Below, piece by piece: positions 33,895-42,351 of a stretch of 64,000 bases of DNA. The notes under the pieces are model-generated. The model saw only the letters and a program-made list of their open reading frames with translations, was not told the DNA's origin and searched no databases. Each line of letters starts with the position of its first letter. Positions within the stretch are counted from its first letter, which is position 1. The translations under genes and the position numbers were made by a program. The stretch comes from Pachyseris speciosa (taxonomy: Eukaryota > Cnidaria > Anthozoa > Scleractinia > Pachyseridae), in NCBI GenBank assembly GCA_016490735.1, contig JAEMWC010000756.1, positions 40,001 to 104,000 of the forward strand. The letters run 5' to 3'.

Positions 33895-34155
33895 ATGACA
33901 GTATTCAAATATGCTATATATTCTTTTTGTTGTTTTGAAAGGGAAAGAAAGTTTGTGTGGAATATTGTTTTTGTTTCAATTAACGAAAAAATCCCCATAA
34001 ATAAAGAAAAAAATCTTTCTTCTGCATGTTTTTTAGGGCCGTACGAAATTGTTAAAGAAGCCTTTGAAAATTTGCGTAAAAATTTAAAATACTGCCCATC
34101 ATCAACAATAAGATCATGGAACCTTTTTGTGAAATTAACAAATGTTTCACATTAA
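33895..34155 (+). CDS. Doubtful small open frame
   Basis: 86 codons. The second half (FLGPYEIVKEAFENLRKNL) looks protein-like, while the first half is low-complexity and could be non-coding. It overlaps the better supported gene starting at 34116. Either a frame-disrupted gene or chance. Confidence 0.25.
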   Translation: MTVFKYAIYSFCCFERERKFVWNIVFVSINEKIPINKEKNLSSACFLGPYEIVKEAFENLRKNLKYCPSSTIRSWNLFVKLTNVSH

Positions 34156-34412
34156 TTACCATTTGCGGCAAATACAAAGATTGTCGCCGCAACGGTTATT
34201 GTTTTCACTGCATGTTGCGAAACAAAGCACACAAATTGCCGCCGCTTTCTCAATTCAGAAAAATATCACGAGTAGATATACCCATGTTTGCCTCACTGGT
34301 GCTCCTTATGCATTGGTGGTTGGTGCCCAACCCAAAAACAATAGAGGAAGAAGTACGCCACGAGTTTCAGCGCGTCGTCAATGAAATGGGGCCGCCGTGC
34401 CGTTTGTATTAA
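34116..34412 (+). CDS. Cys-rich small Polinton protein (98 aa)
   Basis: Residues 5-32 hold Cys at short spacings (CEINKC, ICGKYKDC, GYCFHC), with a total pattern like a small zinc-binding knot. A hydrophobic stretch around residues 57-68 (MFASLVLLMHWWLV) could be a membrane or packing helix. The C-terminus is acidic then basic. Not recognised. The next gene begins 14 bp later with AATATATGGG at its start. Confidence 0.55.
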   Translation: MEPFCEINKCFTLITICGKYKDCRRNGYCFHCMLRNKAHKLPPLSQFRKISRVDIPMFASLVLLMHWWLVPNPKTIEEEVRHEFQRVVNEMGPPCRLY

Positions 34413-34426
34413 ATTTGTTTTAATAT

Positions 34427-34759
34427 ATGGGAAGCAGTGGAGGTTTGGCGTCAAAACGTAAATTTGACCAAGCACTTGTGCTTTTCAATCATCTCCAAGC
34501 GCGCCATGAAGAAACAAGAAAAAACACCGAACTGCAAAACCTGATTGCGGCTATAAGAGAAACGGTGGATTTTTTTGTGCAGGATTTAACCGCCAAGAAG
34601 TACCACGAGTACGACTCAACCGACTGGGCCAACAGTTTAAAAGAGGATGTTGACAATTTTTTAAAAAATTACCCAGACAAAGCCCCCGCGCTTGACAAAG
34701 TTTTAAATGAAGAGGGACAAAAGCTGTTAAATGCAGTTAGTAAAGAAATTGGAAATTGA
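34427..34759 (+). CDS. Unknown small Polinton gene (110 aa), possible N-myristoylation
   Basis: Begins MGSSGG, a good N-myristoylation context. The rest is predicted helical and charged (KRKFDQALVLFNHL..., RETVDFFVQDL, VDNFLKNYPD). The start codon overlaps TATATGG. The frame is intact; family not recognised. Confidence 0.6.
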   Translation: MGSSGGLASKRKFDQALVLFNHLQARHEETRKNTELQNLIAAIRETVDFFVQDLTAKKYHEYDSTDWANSLKEDVDNFLKNYPDKAPALDKVLNEEGQKLLNAVSKEIGN

Positions 34760-34824
34760 ACAAATATGTTTTTCATGTATATGGCATTTCAAATTGATGT
34801 CATCAACAAAAACAGCAGATTTTT

Positions 34825-35442
34825 ATGAATGGGCATGAAGTTTTTCCAAACGAGGGGGGAACACATTTTGAGGGTGGGGTTTTCCACCGTTGCCGTTGCA
34901 ATCATTTTTGCCCTCAATTTCATATGGTAAAAAAGGACATTGTTGACCGTCTTCGGGTTGAATGTTCTGAACCCCTGGGAATTGAAGAAATAAAAAAAGA
35001 ACTAACCAAATATTATGATGAACATCACACCTTTTTAAATAGTAAAGCAAATGAAGCTTTAAACGACATAATAAAGAAACGTGAATATAGCATTACCGCC
35101 AATACCACTGAATTTGAAGTATTAAAACTTGTTTGGACGCGAGAAAATGACCCCCTTAACAATGGTTACTCTGATCAAATTTGTCAAGGGGTATTTGATT
35201 CACTTGTGGATTATGATGAGGAAATTGAATGTGTTGATGGTCGAATTGGGCGTTTTCTTAGTGCGTTGTTTGAACTTGATTACAATCCAAGAAACTGGAT
35301 GTTTTATCGAAGTGAACTTAGAAAGTTGGAAAGAAAGAAAGGGTTTAATAAGGAAAAAAAAAGAAAAGTTTGCACCCAAGAAAAATGGGGAAGAGTCCGC
35401 AAGTCGACAAAAACGTTGCCCCAAAAAACCCTTAAAAACTAA
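34825..35442 (+). CDS. Unknown Polinton gene (205 aa)
   Basis: From the ATG at 34825, 205 codons. Near the start is a His/Cys cluster (FHRCRCNHFCPQFH) that may bind zinc. A helical middle follows and the C-terminus is strongly basic (RKLERKKGFNKEKKRK), suggesting nucleic acid binding. An alternative upstream ATG at 34781 sits in the TATATGG context used by other genes here but runs into a stop after 15 codons; a single-base change in the T run at 34818-34822 would join it, so the true N-terminus may be longer. Not recognised. Confidence 0.6.
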   Translation: MNGHEVFPNEGGTHFEGGVFHRCRCNHFCPQFHMVKKDIVDRLRVECSEPLGIEEIKKELTKYYDEHHTFLNSKANEALNDIIKKREYSITANTTEFEVLKLVWTRENDPLNNGYSDQICQGVFDSLVDYDEEIECVDGRIGRFLSALFELDYNPRNWMFYRSELRKLERKKGFNKEKKRKVCTQEKWGRVRKSTKTLPQKTLKN

Positions 35443-35523
35443 AAAATCCACTATTTATTGGTAGCGCCCGCTATTTAACAGGTGTTAAGCGCCCATTTGA
35501 AAAAAAAAAATGTTTTTGTGTAT

Positions 35524-35779
35524 ATGGAGAAGTTTCCATTTGAAATGCAAGAAAAGGTTTTGCAGGAGGTTATTAAACAAAAAATTGAGGACAAAAAAAG
35601 GATGGGGGTGGGATAAAATTCACAAATACATTACTTGTCCAAAATATGAAATATTTAAAAAGGGAGGTGAAAATGGTTGGTGTGGTTTAATACCACCTGG
35701 AGATTTAATTCAACCATCAAAAGTGTACTATAACAAATGTAACAACTGTCGCATAAACAAAGGAAAAACCAGGGCTTAA
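35524..35779 (+). pseudogene. Small Cys-containing Polinton gene, frameshifted
   Basis: An ATG within GTATATGG at 35524 opens a frame with EKFPFEMQEKVLQEV. It stops near 35617, just after a G run (GGATGGGGGTGGG), while the neighbouring frame carries a coherent Cys-rich C-terminus (KYITCPKYEIF, WCGLIPPGDL, YYNKCNNC) to 35779. The N-terminal segment recalls the short F-box-like helix often seen in viral and host adaptor proteins, but that is weak. Likely one gene broken by an indel in the G run. Confidence 0.5.
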
Positions 35780-35833
35780 CTTTTTAATGATCGTCGAAAA
35801 AGTCCAGGTGCTATTTCTTCACCCCGTAAAAAA

Positions 35834-36019
35834 ATGCGTGAACTTTTGGGTTCAGCCGAGTTTTCTATGTCCTTTTATGTTTTTTCGCATATATTTCAAG
35901 GAACTCAAAAAGAAGGGCTTAAAATATTTAAAAATGCCGCTGAAAAAATTAAACTATGTGAAGAACACCTTAAAAAATTTAAGGTGGACAAAATTTCTGT
36001 GTTTACGGAAAGCGATTAG
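35834..36019 (+). CDS. Small Polinton gene (61 aa), converges on the PLA2 gene
   Basis: The protein is helical (FSMSFYVFSHIFQG, EGLKIFKNAAEKIKLC). The frame is open upstream to a stop near 35780, so an earlier non-ATG or lost start is possible. Its TAG stop (36017-36019) overlaps the TAA of the convergent minus-strand gene (36016-36018), which marks the boundary of the rightward left-end block. Not recognised. Confidence 0.5.
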   Translation: MRELLGSAEFSMSFYVFSHIFQGTQKEGLKIFKNAAEKIKLCEEHLKKFKVDKISVFTESD

Positions 36020-37254
36020 ACACCAAGACCAAGTTTTTCCTTTGCATTAATTGCGTTGCGGGCCACCGCATGCCCCCCACTGTCGTTGGTTCCAAGGAAT
36101 ATTGTCAAGCGCTTTGACCATTTTGCGGTCAGCGGCGTGCTTGCATTTTTTTCGTTCTCACCATATTTTTTTGCGCGATAACCACAGCTGCTGTAGGCAA
36201 CATCGTGCTGCATCGCAACGGCATCAGTTGCCCCAGTAGGTTGCTGAAAAATTTGCAGAATTTCACCCTTTTCGGGGTCGTAATCCAGTTGGTGGTGCAA
36301 AGGGTTGTAGGGGCCGGTGTATTTGTGCCCGGGCAGAGTCCACCCCCCTTTTGGCGCGGGCAGTTGGCCAATTAGATTGTGAATTATCAACACCTTTACC
36401 GTAATAGTTCTCCATGGTGTATTTGTAAACGGTGTTAAAACCCCTTCCCTTGACAAGTGCCGGGACAAAAGCAGCCCATTTTTGCAGCTGCTTTGGAGAA
36501 GCAAACATCAAATTACCCAACAAACTAGCGCCATAACCCATCGATTTAATCCAAGAGCCATAGCTGCGCGTGCCGCCCTTCCCTTTGTGATCGGCGTACT
36601 GGCGTTTGTACTCGGCCACCATTTTTCGCCCCTCCGCCGCGGAAACTTTTGGTCCCTTGAAAAGTTTGGGGTTGGAAACAACATCCCAAAGTTTTTTGAA
36701 ATCAACAAACGGAAAGGGCACGGGAACGCCTCTGCCAACCTTATCCAAATCGGGCCTGTCGGTTTTGTATCGAATATTGGGGCGTACTTTTGTTGAAAGC
36801 TGATTCAAAGCCTCAGTGCCAACCTTTTGTAAAATGGGAGTAGCTTTTTCTATTCCGTAGTTAATTGCGCGCTGCTGTAGCTGGGGGTTTCGCATGGCTT
36901 CGGAAGCATAGTATCTACCCATCTCCACCCCCTTTTTTCCAAGATAAGGAACTCCGTGGTGAAGAAACAAATCCAAAGCAGTGCCGGCAATATCCTTGCC
37001 AATTCCTTCACCTTTTATTTGCGTTTTTTTTTTATTCCAGCGCCGCGCGATTTTTTTGCGCCAGCGCCGCGCGATCTTTTTGCCCCAGCACCGCTGGTTA
37101 TTGGCACAAAAGTTGATTTCATACGCCCACAAACAGCGCATTTTGCTTTTCCAATTCTTCGCACTCCCTTTTTTGAGTCAAACATTTCAAAATTTTCAGA
37201 GCCTGAAACATTCGGGGTTTTTCTTTCGTCGTGAGGGCAATACCAACCCACCAT
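36016..37254 (-). pseudogene. Virion protein with parvovirus-VP1-like phospholipase A2 domain, frameshifted
   Basis: Three overlapping frames together make one long protein. The N-terminus (37254 to about 37020) has a CxxC motif (CAVCGR) and Ala/Gly/Lys/Arg-rich repeats (GAGAKRSRGAGAKKSRG). The frame changes in a run of nine T near 37025. The middle (to about 36390) contains helical repeats (YGIEKATPILQKVG). The C-terminus, after a second frame change near 36385-36400, is a secreted-PLA2-like domain: a calcium-loop-like YTGPYNPL, LDYDP and the catalytic pair HDVAY. In parvoviruses this domain ruptures the endosomal membrane during entry, and similar domains occur in adintovirus/Polinton capsid proteins. 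It lies next to the protease and capsid genes, consistent with a virion role. The breaks mean no full product here. Confidence 0.8.
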
Positions 37255-37265
37255 TATTTGAAGTA

Positions 37266-37898
37266 TTATTTTTTGGGTGTAAGGTACGGTGAACCTGGTG
37301 CAATGGAGGGGCTTTTTGCATATTTAACATTATCCGTCACACCTTTCAAAGCCTGTGAACCCAACAAACGAAAAGCGCTGCCCCAAGAAGCTGTGGGGTT
37401 GACAAACATGCTGGCCGCATAAGCAATTTTGTCAGTCAGGGTTGGTTTTCTGCGGACAAGAGCGCCGCCACTTCGGGTGAAATACTGTTTGACAAGCTCT
37501 TCGTTGTGTTCCAAATCGTCTTGAGAAAACATTTCCAAAAAGTTTTCGTAACTGGTGTTGTGATTTCGTTCGTTGAGAAACATCAAACAGTAATAGCCAC
37601 ATCTTACGCTGTCAATTGTTTGAATTTGCTGATCGTTACGGGAAAATGTTTTAAGCCCCAACTTTTTCATTTCCTCCTCCCATTCCAAAGGTGGGTGCTG
37701 GCCAAAAGAATCAAAATACTCCATTTCTTCGCCGGGCCAGCAGGCAACCCAATGTGTACCCAAAGACCCCAAATCGTCAAGATTTAAAATGCAGGGGGAG
37801 CGGTGCAAAGGTTTGTATTCGTTTCGCGAAAAGATGCTCTTAATTGGGATTTGCAAAGCTTTGCACCAATCAACCAAATCAACGTTTGACAGGGGCAC
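37266..37898 (-). CDS. Adenain/Ulp1-like cysteine protease
   Basis: About 210 codons are open. The catalytic order is that of the adenovirus maturation protease: His in GTHWVACW, an acidic partner in EYFDSFG, Gln in NDQQIQ and the nucleophile in VRCGYYCL. The family cleaves capsid and core precursors during assembly. The C-terminal 60 residues include a basic/hydrophobic tail (KIAYAASMFVNPTASWGSAF). There is no in-frame ATG at the N-terminus: coding similarity continues upstream into the end of the next gene and a run of nine A at about 37921-37929 may hide the true start. It ends 11 bp before the ATG of the PLA2 gene. Confidence 0.88.
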   Translation of the reverse strand: MPLSNVDLVDWCKALQIPIKSIFSRNEYKPLHRSPCILNLDDLGSLGTHWVACWPGEEMEYFDSFGQHPPLEWEEEMKKLGLKTFSRNDQQIQTIDSVRCGYYCLMFLNERNHNTSYENFLEMFSQDDLEHNEELVKQYFTRSGGALVRRKPTLTDKIAYAASMFVNPTASWGSAFRLLGSQALKGVTDNVKYAKSPSIAPGSPYLTPKK

Positions 37899-37909
37899 AT
37901 CTTTAAATT

Positions 37910-38263
37910 TTAATAATATCTTTTTTTTTCATCTGGCCACGTTCCCACAAAGGGTGGAGGTCGGGGTAGCCATGGTTCTATTTGCATCCCCTTTCCTCCA
38001 GTTGATGGAGGTGGTGGAGGTGGTTGGGGAACTGAGCGCCGAGAGTGGGCGGGGGCAACCTGCATACCCTTGCCGATAAGTTTCTTTACAAGGCTAATGG
38101 CCAAAGGCACCCCAATTGAGGCCAACATCCCCAAAAACCCACCATGTTGTTTTGCGCCCGCGCCCGCGCCCGCGCCCGTCACCAAACCTTTTCCAATTAA
38201 ATCAGTTTCAAGCCATTGTTTTTGCTCTGGAGTCAAACGTTTTGCCAATTTTAAAAGTTCCAT
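37910..38263 (-). CDS. Small hydrophobic/proline-rich virion-type protein (117 aa)
   Basis: An N-terminal helix (RLTPEQKQWLETDLIGKG) is followed by an Ala-Gly repeat, then GGFLGMLASIGVPLAISLVKK, a hydrophobic Gly-rich segment, then a Pro-rich tail with seven prolines in a row. Such Gly-hydrophobic small proteins recur next to protease and capsid genes in Polintons/adintoviruses and have been compared with adenovirus core/membrane-lytic peptides; this is a memory-based comparison. The end overlaps the presumed start of the protease. Confidence 0.65.
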   Translation of the reverse strand: MELLKLAKRLTPEQKQWLETDLIGKGLVTGAGAGAGAKQHGGFLGMLASIGVPLAISLVKKLIGKGMQVAPAHSRRSVPQPPPPPPSTGGKGMQIEPWLPRPPPFVGTWPDEKKRYY

Positions 38264-38301
38264 TTCTTGCGCCCCCCAGTGGCCACTTCCGAAGATTTTA
38301 T

Positions 38302-38664
38302 TCAGAAAATTTTTTCCGCCCCATACGAAACGCCAGCTTTTGCCCCCTCCTTAAGGAGAGACTTTGCGGCGGATTTAACAAAAGGAGCAGCAAGAGAAGC
38401 CAATGAAGACAACAAACTCCCCCCTTTCTGAGCTATTTTTGAAATCTGGGTTTGGGAAATTTTAAGAACCGCTCCTTTGCCCGCGGACGCCACTTTGTTA
38501 AGGCGGCGGATTTGGGTGCTGGTGAGATAAATAGTTTCACCCTTTCCAATTTGACTGGCTTTAAGGCGCAAAGAAACCGGCGCCCTTTTGTCAATTGCTC
38601 TTTTCAGTTTGACTTTTTGTCCGTCGGTTAAAGAAATTTGAAAAGCATGGTACTCTGTTCCCAT
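38302..38664 (-). CDS. Small basic virion-type protein (120 aa)
   Basis: The start ATG lies in AAATATATGGG. The N-terminal half is basic, with alternating repeats (SLTDGQKVKLKRAID, LTSTQIRRLNKV, ISQTQISKI). The C-terminal half is Gly/Ser/Ala-hydrophobic (GGSLLSSLASLAAPFVKSAA). The architecture matches small proteins I recall from cnidarian Polinton-like loci, possibly a core or membrane-active component. It starts 15 bp after the stop of the capsid gene, so it is likely co-transcribed. Confidence 0.65.
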   Translation of the reverse strand: MGTEYHAFQISLTDGQKVKLKRAIDKRAPVSLRLKASQIGKGETIYLTSTQIRRLNKVASAGKGAVLKISQTQISKIAQKGGSLLSSLASLAAPFVKSAAKSLLKEGAKAGVSYGAEKIF

Positions 38665-38679
38665 ATATTTAAAGAAGAT

Positions 38680-40239
38680 TTATGCCACAACAAGTTCGGT
38701 TCCATTTTTGACAATTACAAATTCCTTTTCATACAAAATTGCAGCATAAATCTTGTAATCCACGTCGGCGGATTCATTTAGAGCGCTTTTCAATTGAGTG
38801 TCGTAAAACCAAAACCAAAGCAATTACTCTGACCAATCACAACAAAAACAAACAGCGCAATGAGCCAATCAAAATGCGAAGCAATTACATGTAGCCGGCG
38901 CAAAGCGCGGGAAAATACGGGTGCAAGTCACGATTGGTTTTGGTTTTGCTTCTCATTGGTTGAGAAAGTGGCGCGAGTTTTCCTGGCCAATCACAGAGCG
39001 AAGCAATGCAAAACCAAAGCAAAACCATAATTACTTTCGACACTCAATTGAAAACCGCTCTAAATCAAATTCCAATTCCATTTCCATTGGATCACTTGTC
39101 ATACTTGGTTTTTGCGCACGGAGATCAAAGTAAACAAAAGGATAAAGAGTTTTAAACAAATCAATGTCAATCTGAGTCCCTGTGTCAGGGTTGTTTTTAC
39201 GATAATTAAAGTTAATTACATCACTCGACTGTAAATACGCAAAAGGTCGTCATCTGTTTTGTATTCTTTATCGGGGTAGTAATCACCCCCGTCTTTAAGC
39301 CTACAACTTTTCAGTTTTGCAGAATTATCACCATCAATATCCAAAGTATCAAATTTGTAGGGGTTGGCAGTTATTGCAGAAGTTTTTGTTGGTTGCTGAA
39401 TAAACACAAACACGTTTTTGGGTGCTTTTATTCCAGACGCAACTTTAAACAGTCCAGATGAGTCACGCATTCCCCCGCTTGGTGTTATTTGCTCGTGAAG
39501 AAAGTTCCACCTTATTGGTTTAAAAAACTGTTCGTTTACCTTTGTCTGCCCATCCGGAGAAAGCTGCAGTCTGGGAACCCACAACTCCATTTTTTTCACC
39601 ACAACGCGCCGCCCAGCTAGTGGCGTCATTTTGAAAAAGAAGCACATTGTGGTCTTCATGGTTTACCTCTAATTGCATGGTTAAAGAGGGGAGCAGTTTG
39701 TCCCACAGCTCTTCAAAGAAAGAAAAATGGTTTAAAGGGATTATTGTTTTGTTATTTCCACCTCCCTGTATGCATTTATGCCTTGCCGAAATTCCCTTAT
39801 TTGTTGCATTTGCAGGGTTTGTAACGGTTGTGTTGTCAGTGTCAAGATACCAAAATTCCCGCTTGCCAATGCTTCGCGCATAATCATCAGAATAATAAAG
39901 CAAATTTTTTATGAAAATAAGGCGGTTAATATCATTAACCCGATAGAGGTCTTTTCCGGCAGAGGTAACGGCTAAACTTTTTATCATTGAAAAAGAGCCG
40001 TTTATGGGCGCCGTCTGAGCGTTATTTGCAGTGTTGGCACCATCAGCAAGAGCTTCAAGACGATACTCGACGTAAAAATAAGCGTTGTACCAATCCAAAA
40101 TAAGGTTTCGGTTAAAGGAATTAAATTTAATTCCCGTTTTAACTTGCCGCGCCCCGTTTGCAGGGGCTATGTTAATGGGAGTTTCGGGGGTGATTTGCTC
40201 CATGTCGGTTTTTCCAGGTACGGGGCCATGCGAAACCAA
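38680..40239 (-). pseudogene. Major capsid protein candidate (double jelly-roll type), interrupted
   Basis: The longest structural-looking gene of the leftward block. It contains beta-rich segments such as GIKFNSFNRNLILDWYNAYF, SMIKSLAVTSAGKDLYRV, NDINRLIFIKNLLYY, FFEELWDKLLPSLTMQLEV and MELWVPRLQL, consistent with a jelly-roll capsid subunit of about 480 residues. Position (next to protease, ATPase and minor capsid) supports the call, not a motif. Damage: frame changes near 39600 and 39230, and a 280-bp MITE inserted at 38781-39060; coding sequence resumes beyond it (VDYKIYAAILYEKEF) to a TAA at 38680. The N-terminus may begin near 40276, overlapping the upstream gene's stop, with an indel in a T run. 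Confidence 0.7.
38781..39060. mobile_element. 280-bp MITE inserted in the capsid gene, TA duplication
   Basis: GAGCGCTTTTCAATTGAGTG on the left mirrors CACTCAATTGAAAACCGCTC on the right. TA lies outside both (38779-38780, 39061-39062), as in Tc1/mariner-class insertions. Internal CCAATCACAxxGCGAAGCAA and GGCGCGAGTTT motifs also occur in a diverged copy at 52900-53165. The capsid reading frame can be followed up to both borders, so this insertion is later than the Polinton. Confidence 0.85.
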
Positions 40240-40271
40240 GCCATTATAATTATATTTTGCAAAAAAAGAAT

Positions 40272-40605
40272 TTACACATGTTTGGAAAGAATTTGTCCAA
40301 GTTGTTGCGCGGCTTTGCTTCGGGAGGGTTTAAGAATTGACAAAAGCTGTCTTTTGGCTTTGTTTTGAGATGGCTTTTGCAAAATTTCTTGTATTTTTTT
40401 GTGGCCCTTTTCAGGGGGTTTTTCCGGCTCTTCTTTTTCTGTTTTTTTTTGTGTCGGTTTTGGAAGGGTTTTTTTGTGGCTTTGCAAACAAAGGTTCTGG
40501 TTCAAAAAGTGTGTCTTGAACAACACCAGAACCTACATGCCTGAAACGGTACCGACCCGTCTGGGGGTCAAAGAAATTCATCCATTCGCTTGGGTTAAAA
40601 TGCAT
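40272..40605 (-). pseudogene. Lys/Pro-rich small Polinton gene, frameshifted
   Basis: It starts MHFNPSEWMNFFDPQTGRYRF, then switches frame near 40465 in a region of T/G runs. The other frame continues as a very basic tail (KKTEKEEPEKPPEKGHKK..., KAKRQLLSILKPSRS) to a TAA at 40272. Likely about 110 residues, nucleic-acid or core binding by composition. It lies between the two capsid genes, 8 bp from the minor capsid stop. Confidence 0.55.
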
Positions 40606-40613
40606 GTATGTAT

Positions 40614-41427
40614 TTAAGAATTTTGTACTCTGCGCATGAGAAGGGTAAGGGCAACGCCGGCCCCGTTCAAATTTAAAATATTGTTTCTTCCATCCGTTAT
40701 TCTTATACGAATTGAGTTAATGGTTGACTTATTAACAGGATGATATTCAAGACGAAAAGGCTCTTCGGAAAAGGGATAACTTACTCTTTTTCCTACGGTT
40801 GATATTGAAAATAATACATCAGATTCAACGTTGCGCACTTTTCTTGAGATAAGATCACAATGAATGAAAACCCAATCTACCCCCCGGGTAATATTTGGTA
40901 TTTTATCACCCACAAAGCTTGAAGAGTTTGACAAAACGTTTTTATCAAACCCTATTAAATCCGCAAAATTTCCTTCCGACAGATCAAGCTCCCAGTCGGC
41001 TTTTGCAATGGTAATAACAACACGCAAAATTGTCAAATTAAAGTTGAGGTGAAAAATTCGCTGTTTTTCTGCGACGTCCTTGTCAACATACCCGGTGTGC
41101 GCTTGAATGTATCTTTCAAGGTCTTCGTAACTAAACATTCCATTTGGAAAAGTTAAAGTTTTCCAGGTTGATTCACCCCTTTTACGCCATTTCAGTTGAT
41201 GGTTGTTATACTCTGAGCTAACGTTGAACCACGAGTAGGTATGTTGACAAGGACGCCGCAGAAAAACAGCGAATTTTTCACCTCATTGTTATCAGCTTGT
41301 TAAGCGCGGCTTCATATTGCCCATCAAGCATAATTGGCGGGTTGAAAAAAATTTCAAAATTGTGGGTTTCTTGTGAAGAGTCGGCCAACCTTGCAAGACT
41401 TGAGTCTAGCAGCAAAGGGAAAGTCAT
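40614..41427 (-). pseudogene. Minor capsid (penton-like) protein candidate, disrupted by inverted duplication
   Basis: The start ATG at 41427 overlaps the stop of the upstream gene (ATGA). The N-terminus has the pattern FEIFFNPPIMLDGQYEAALN, the C-terminus SIRIRITDGRNNILNLNGAGVALTLLM, both recurrent in Polinton minor-capsid/penton-like proteins that I recall; single jelly-roll by family. After LITM a segment of about 42 bp (41241-41283) introduces a stop and shifts the frame. It is an inverted copy of 41046-41088 further along the same gene. After it, coding resumes with YSWFNVSSEYN and continues intact to the stop at 40614. Confidence 0.7.
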
Positions 41428-42341
41428 TGTATATAATCACGCAGAATTTGTTTTCTTTGCTCTTCCGTTATTACACCACCCTTTGCGAGTTTGTTAACCA
41501 AACCTTTTATTTTTTTTTGTAATTTTGGTGAATTGTTACCTGCCCGCAAAGACCCAAGTGCTACATAAAGGTCGTGTATTGTTTTTTCATCTTCCTGAGA
41601 AAAACCACTTCCCTCCATCTCCCAATCATCTTCTTCATCATCATCATCATCATCATCCTCAATTGCAGGCCACCTGCGCATAACAGCCTCTTCAAGAGAT
41701 GACATTGTTTTTTCTTTTTGGGTTGGGGGAGGAGATTTTTTGAGGCGCTGTTTCCCTTGTTGAAGAGCGCTTGCCGATACCTGTGCGGGCGGTGTCATTT
41801 GTTTACCTTCGCTTCTCGATACAATTTCATTCCTTCGCACCTCAAGTTGATCAATGGTCCAGTCCTTATAATTTCCTGATTTTACTTTTGTTTGGCCGCT
41901 TTTTCCCATTTTGGTTATCATGCTGTTAAGCGACCGCAAATCGTCGGACTCGTTGTAGTTTTCAAGAAACTTTGTTGGCGCCGGCTTTTCCCGTTTGGGT
42001 TTGTCGGCAATCGGTGGGGGTGGGGGTGGAAATTCTTCCTCTTCATCAGAAACCACAGGCGATGACCGTGGGGTGGAGGCTTCTGGTTGAAACCCTTCTT
42101 GCCAGTCAAAGGGGTTAATTCTGTCCAGCTCGTCCATTTCATAATCTGGAACTTCAGTGGGCAAAACTTGTAGTGCGGAAGGTTTCAAACGCTGAGTTAT
42201 GGGTTGAAAAAGCCTTTCCGCTTCGATTGCGCCCAGCTTTTTTGCGAGATTGGCTTCATCAAAGTTTCGTCTTATCATTTCCTGTTGCTGCTCAAGTGAA
42301 GCCTCTTCCTGAGCCCTTTGCTGCCTTTTCTTCACTGACAT
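41424..42341 (-). CDS. Large disordered Polinton protein (305 aa), unknown
   Basis: Start chosen at the ATG inside CATATATGTC (42341-42339). An N-terminal coiled-coil-like segment (KKRQQRAQEEASLEQQQEM), then acidic and Pro-rich stretches (DEEEEFPPPPPPIADKP), a run of seven Asp (DDDDDDDEEDDWEME), and a C-terminal helical domain (DEKTIHDLYVALGSLRAG...KKIKGLVNKLAKGG). No family was recognised. Position between minor capsid and ATPase suggests a scaffold or assembly role (inference). The Asp run is encoded by a (CAT/ATC)n microsatellite at 41635-41658, so length is probably unstable. Intact. Confidence 0.75.
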   Translation of the reverse strand: MSVKKRQQRAQEEASLEQQQEMIRRNFDEANLAKKLGAIEAERLFQPITQRLKPSALQVLPTEVPDYEMDELDRINPFDWQEGFQPEASTPRSSPVVSDEEEEFPPPPPPIADKPKREKPAPTKFLENYNESDDLRSLNSMITKMGKSGQTKVKSGNYKDWTIDQLEVRRNEIVSRSEGKQMTPPAQVSASALQQGKQRLKKSPPPTQKEKTMSSLEEAVMRRWPAIEDDDDDDDEEDDWEMEGSGFSQEDEKTIHDLYVALGSLRAGNNSPKLQKKIKGLVNKLAKGGVITEEQRKQILRDYIQ

Positions 42342-42351
42342 ATATAGCAGC
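42342..42351. promoter_or_regulatory. 10-bp gap between divergent start codons with shared TATATA
   Basis: CAT (minus start, 42339-42341) and ATG (plus start, 42352) are separated by ATATAGCAGC. The TATATA overlaps the minus start. With so little space, both genes must be expressed from signals inside the opposite gene, or from a compact bidirectional promoter. Inference from spacing only. Confidence 0.4.
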
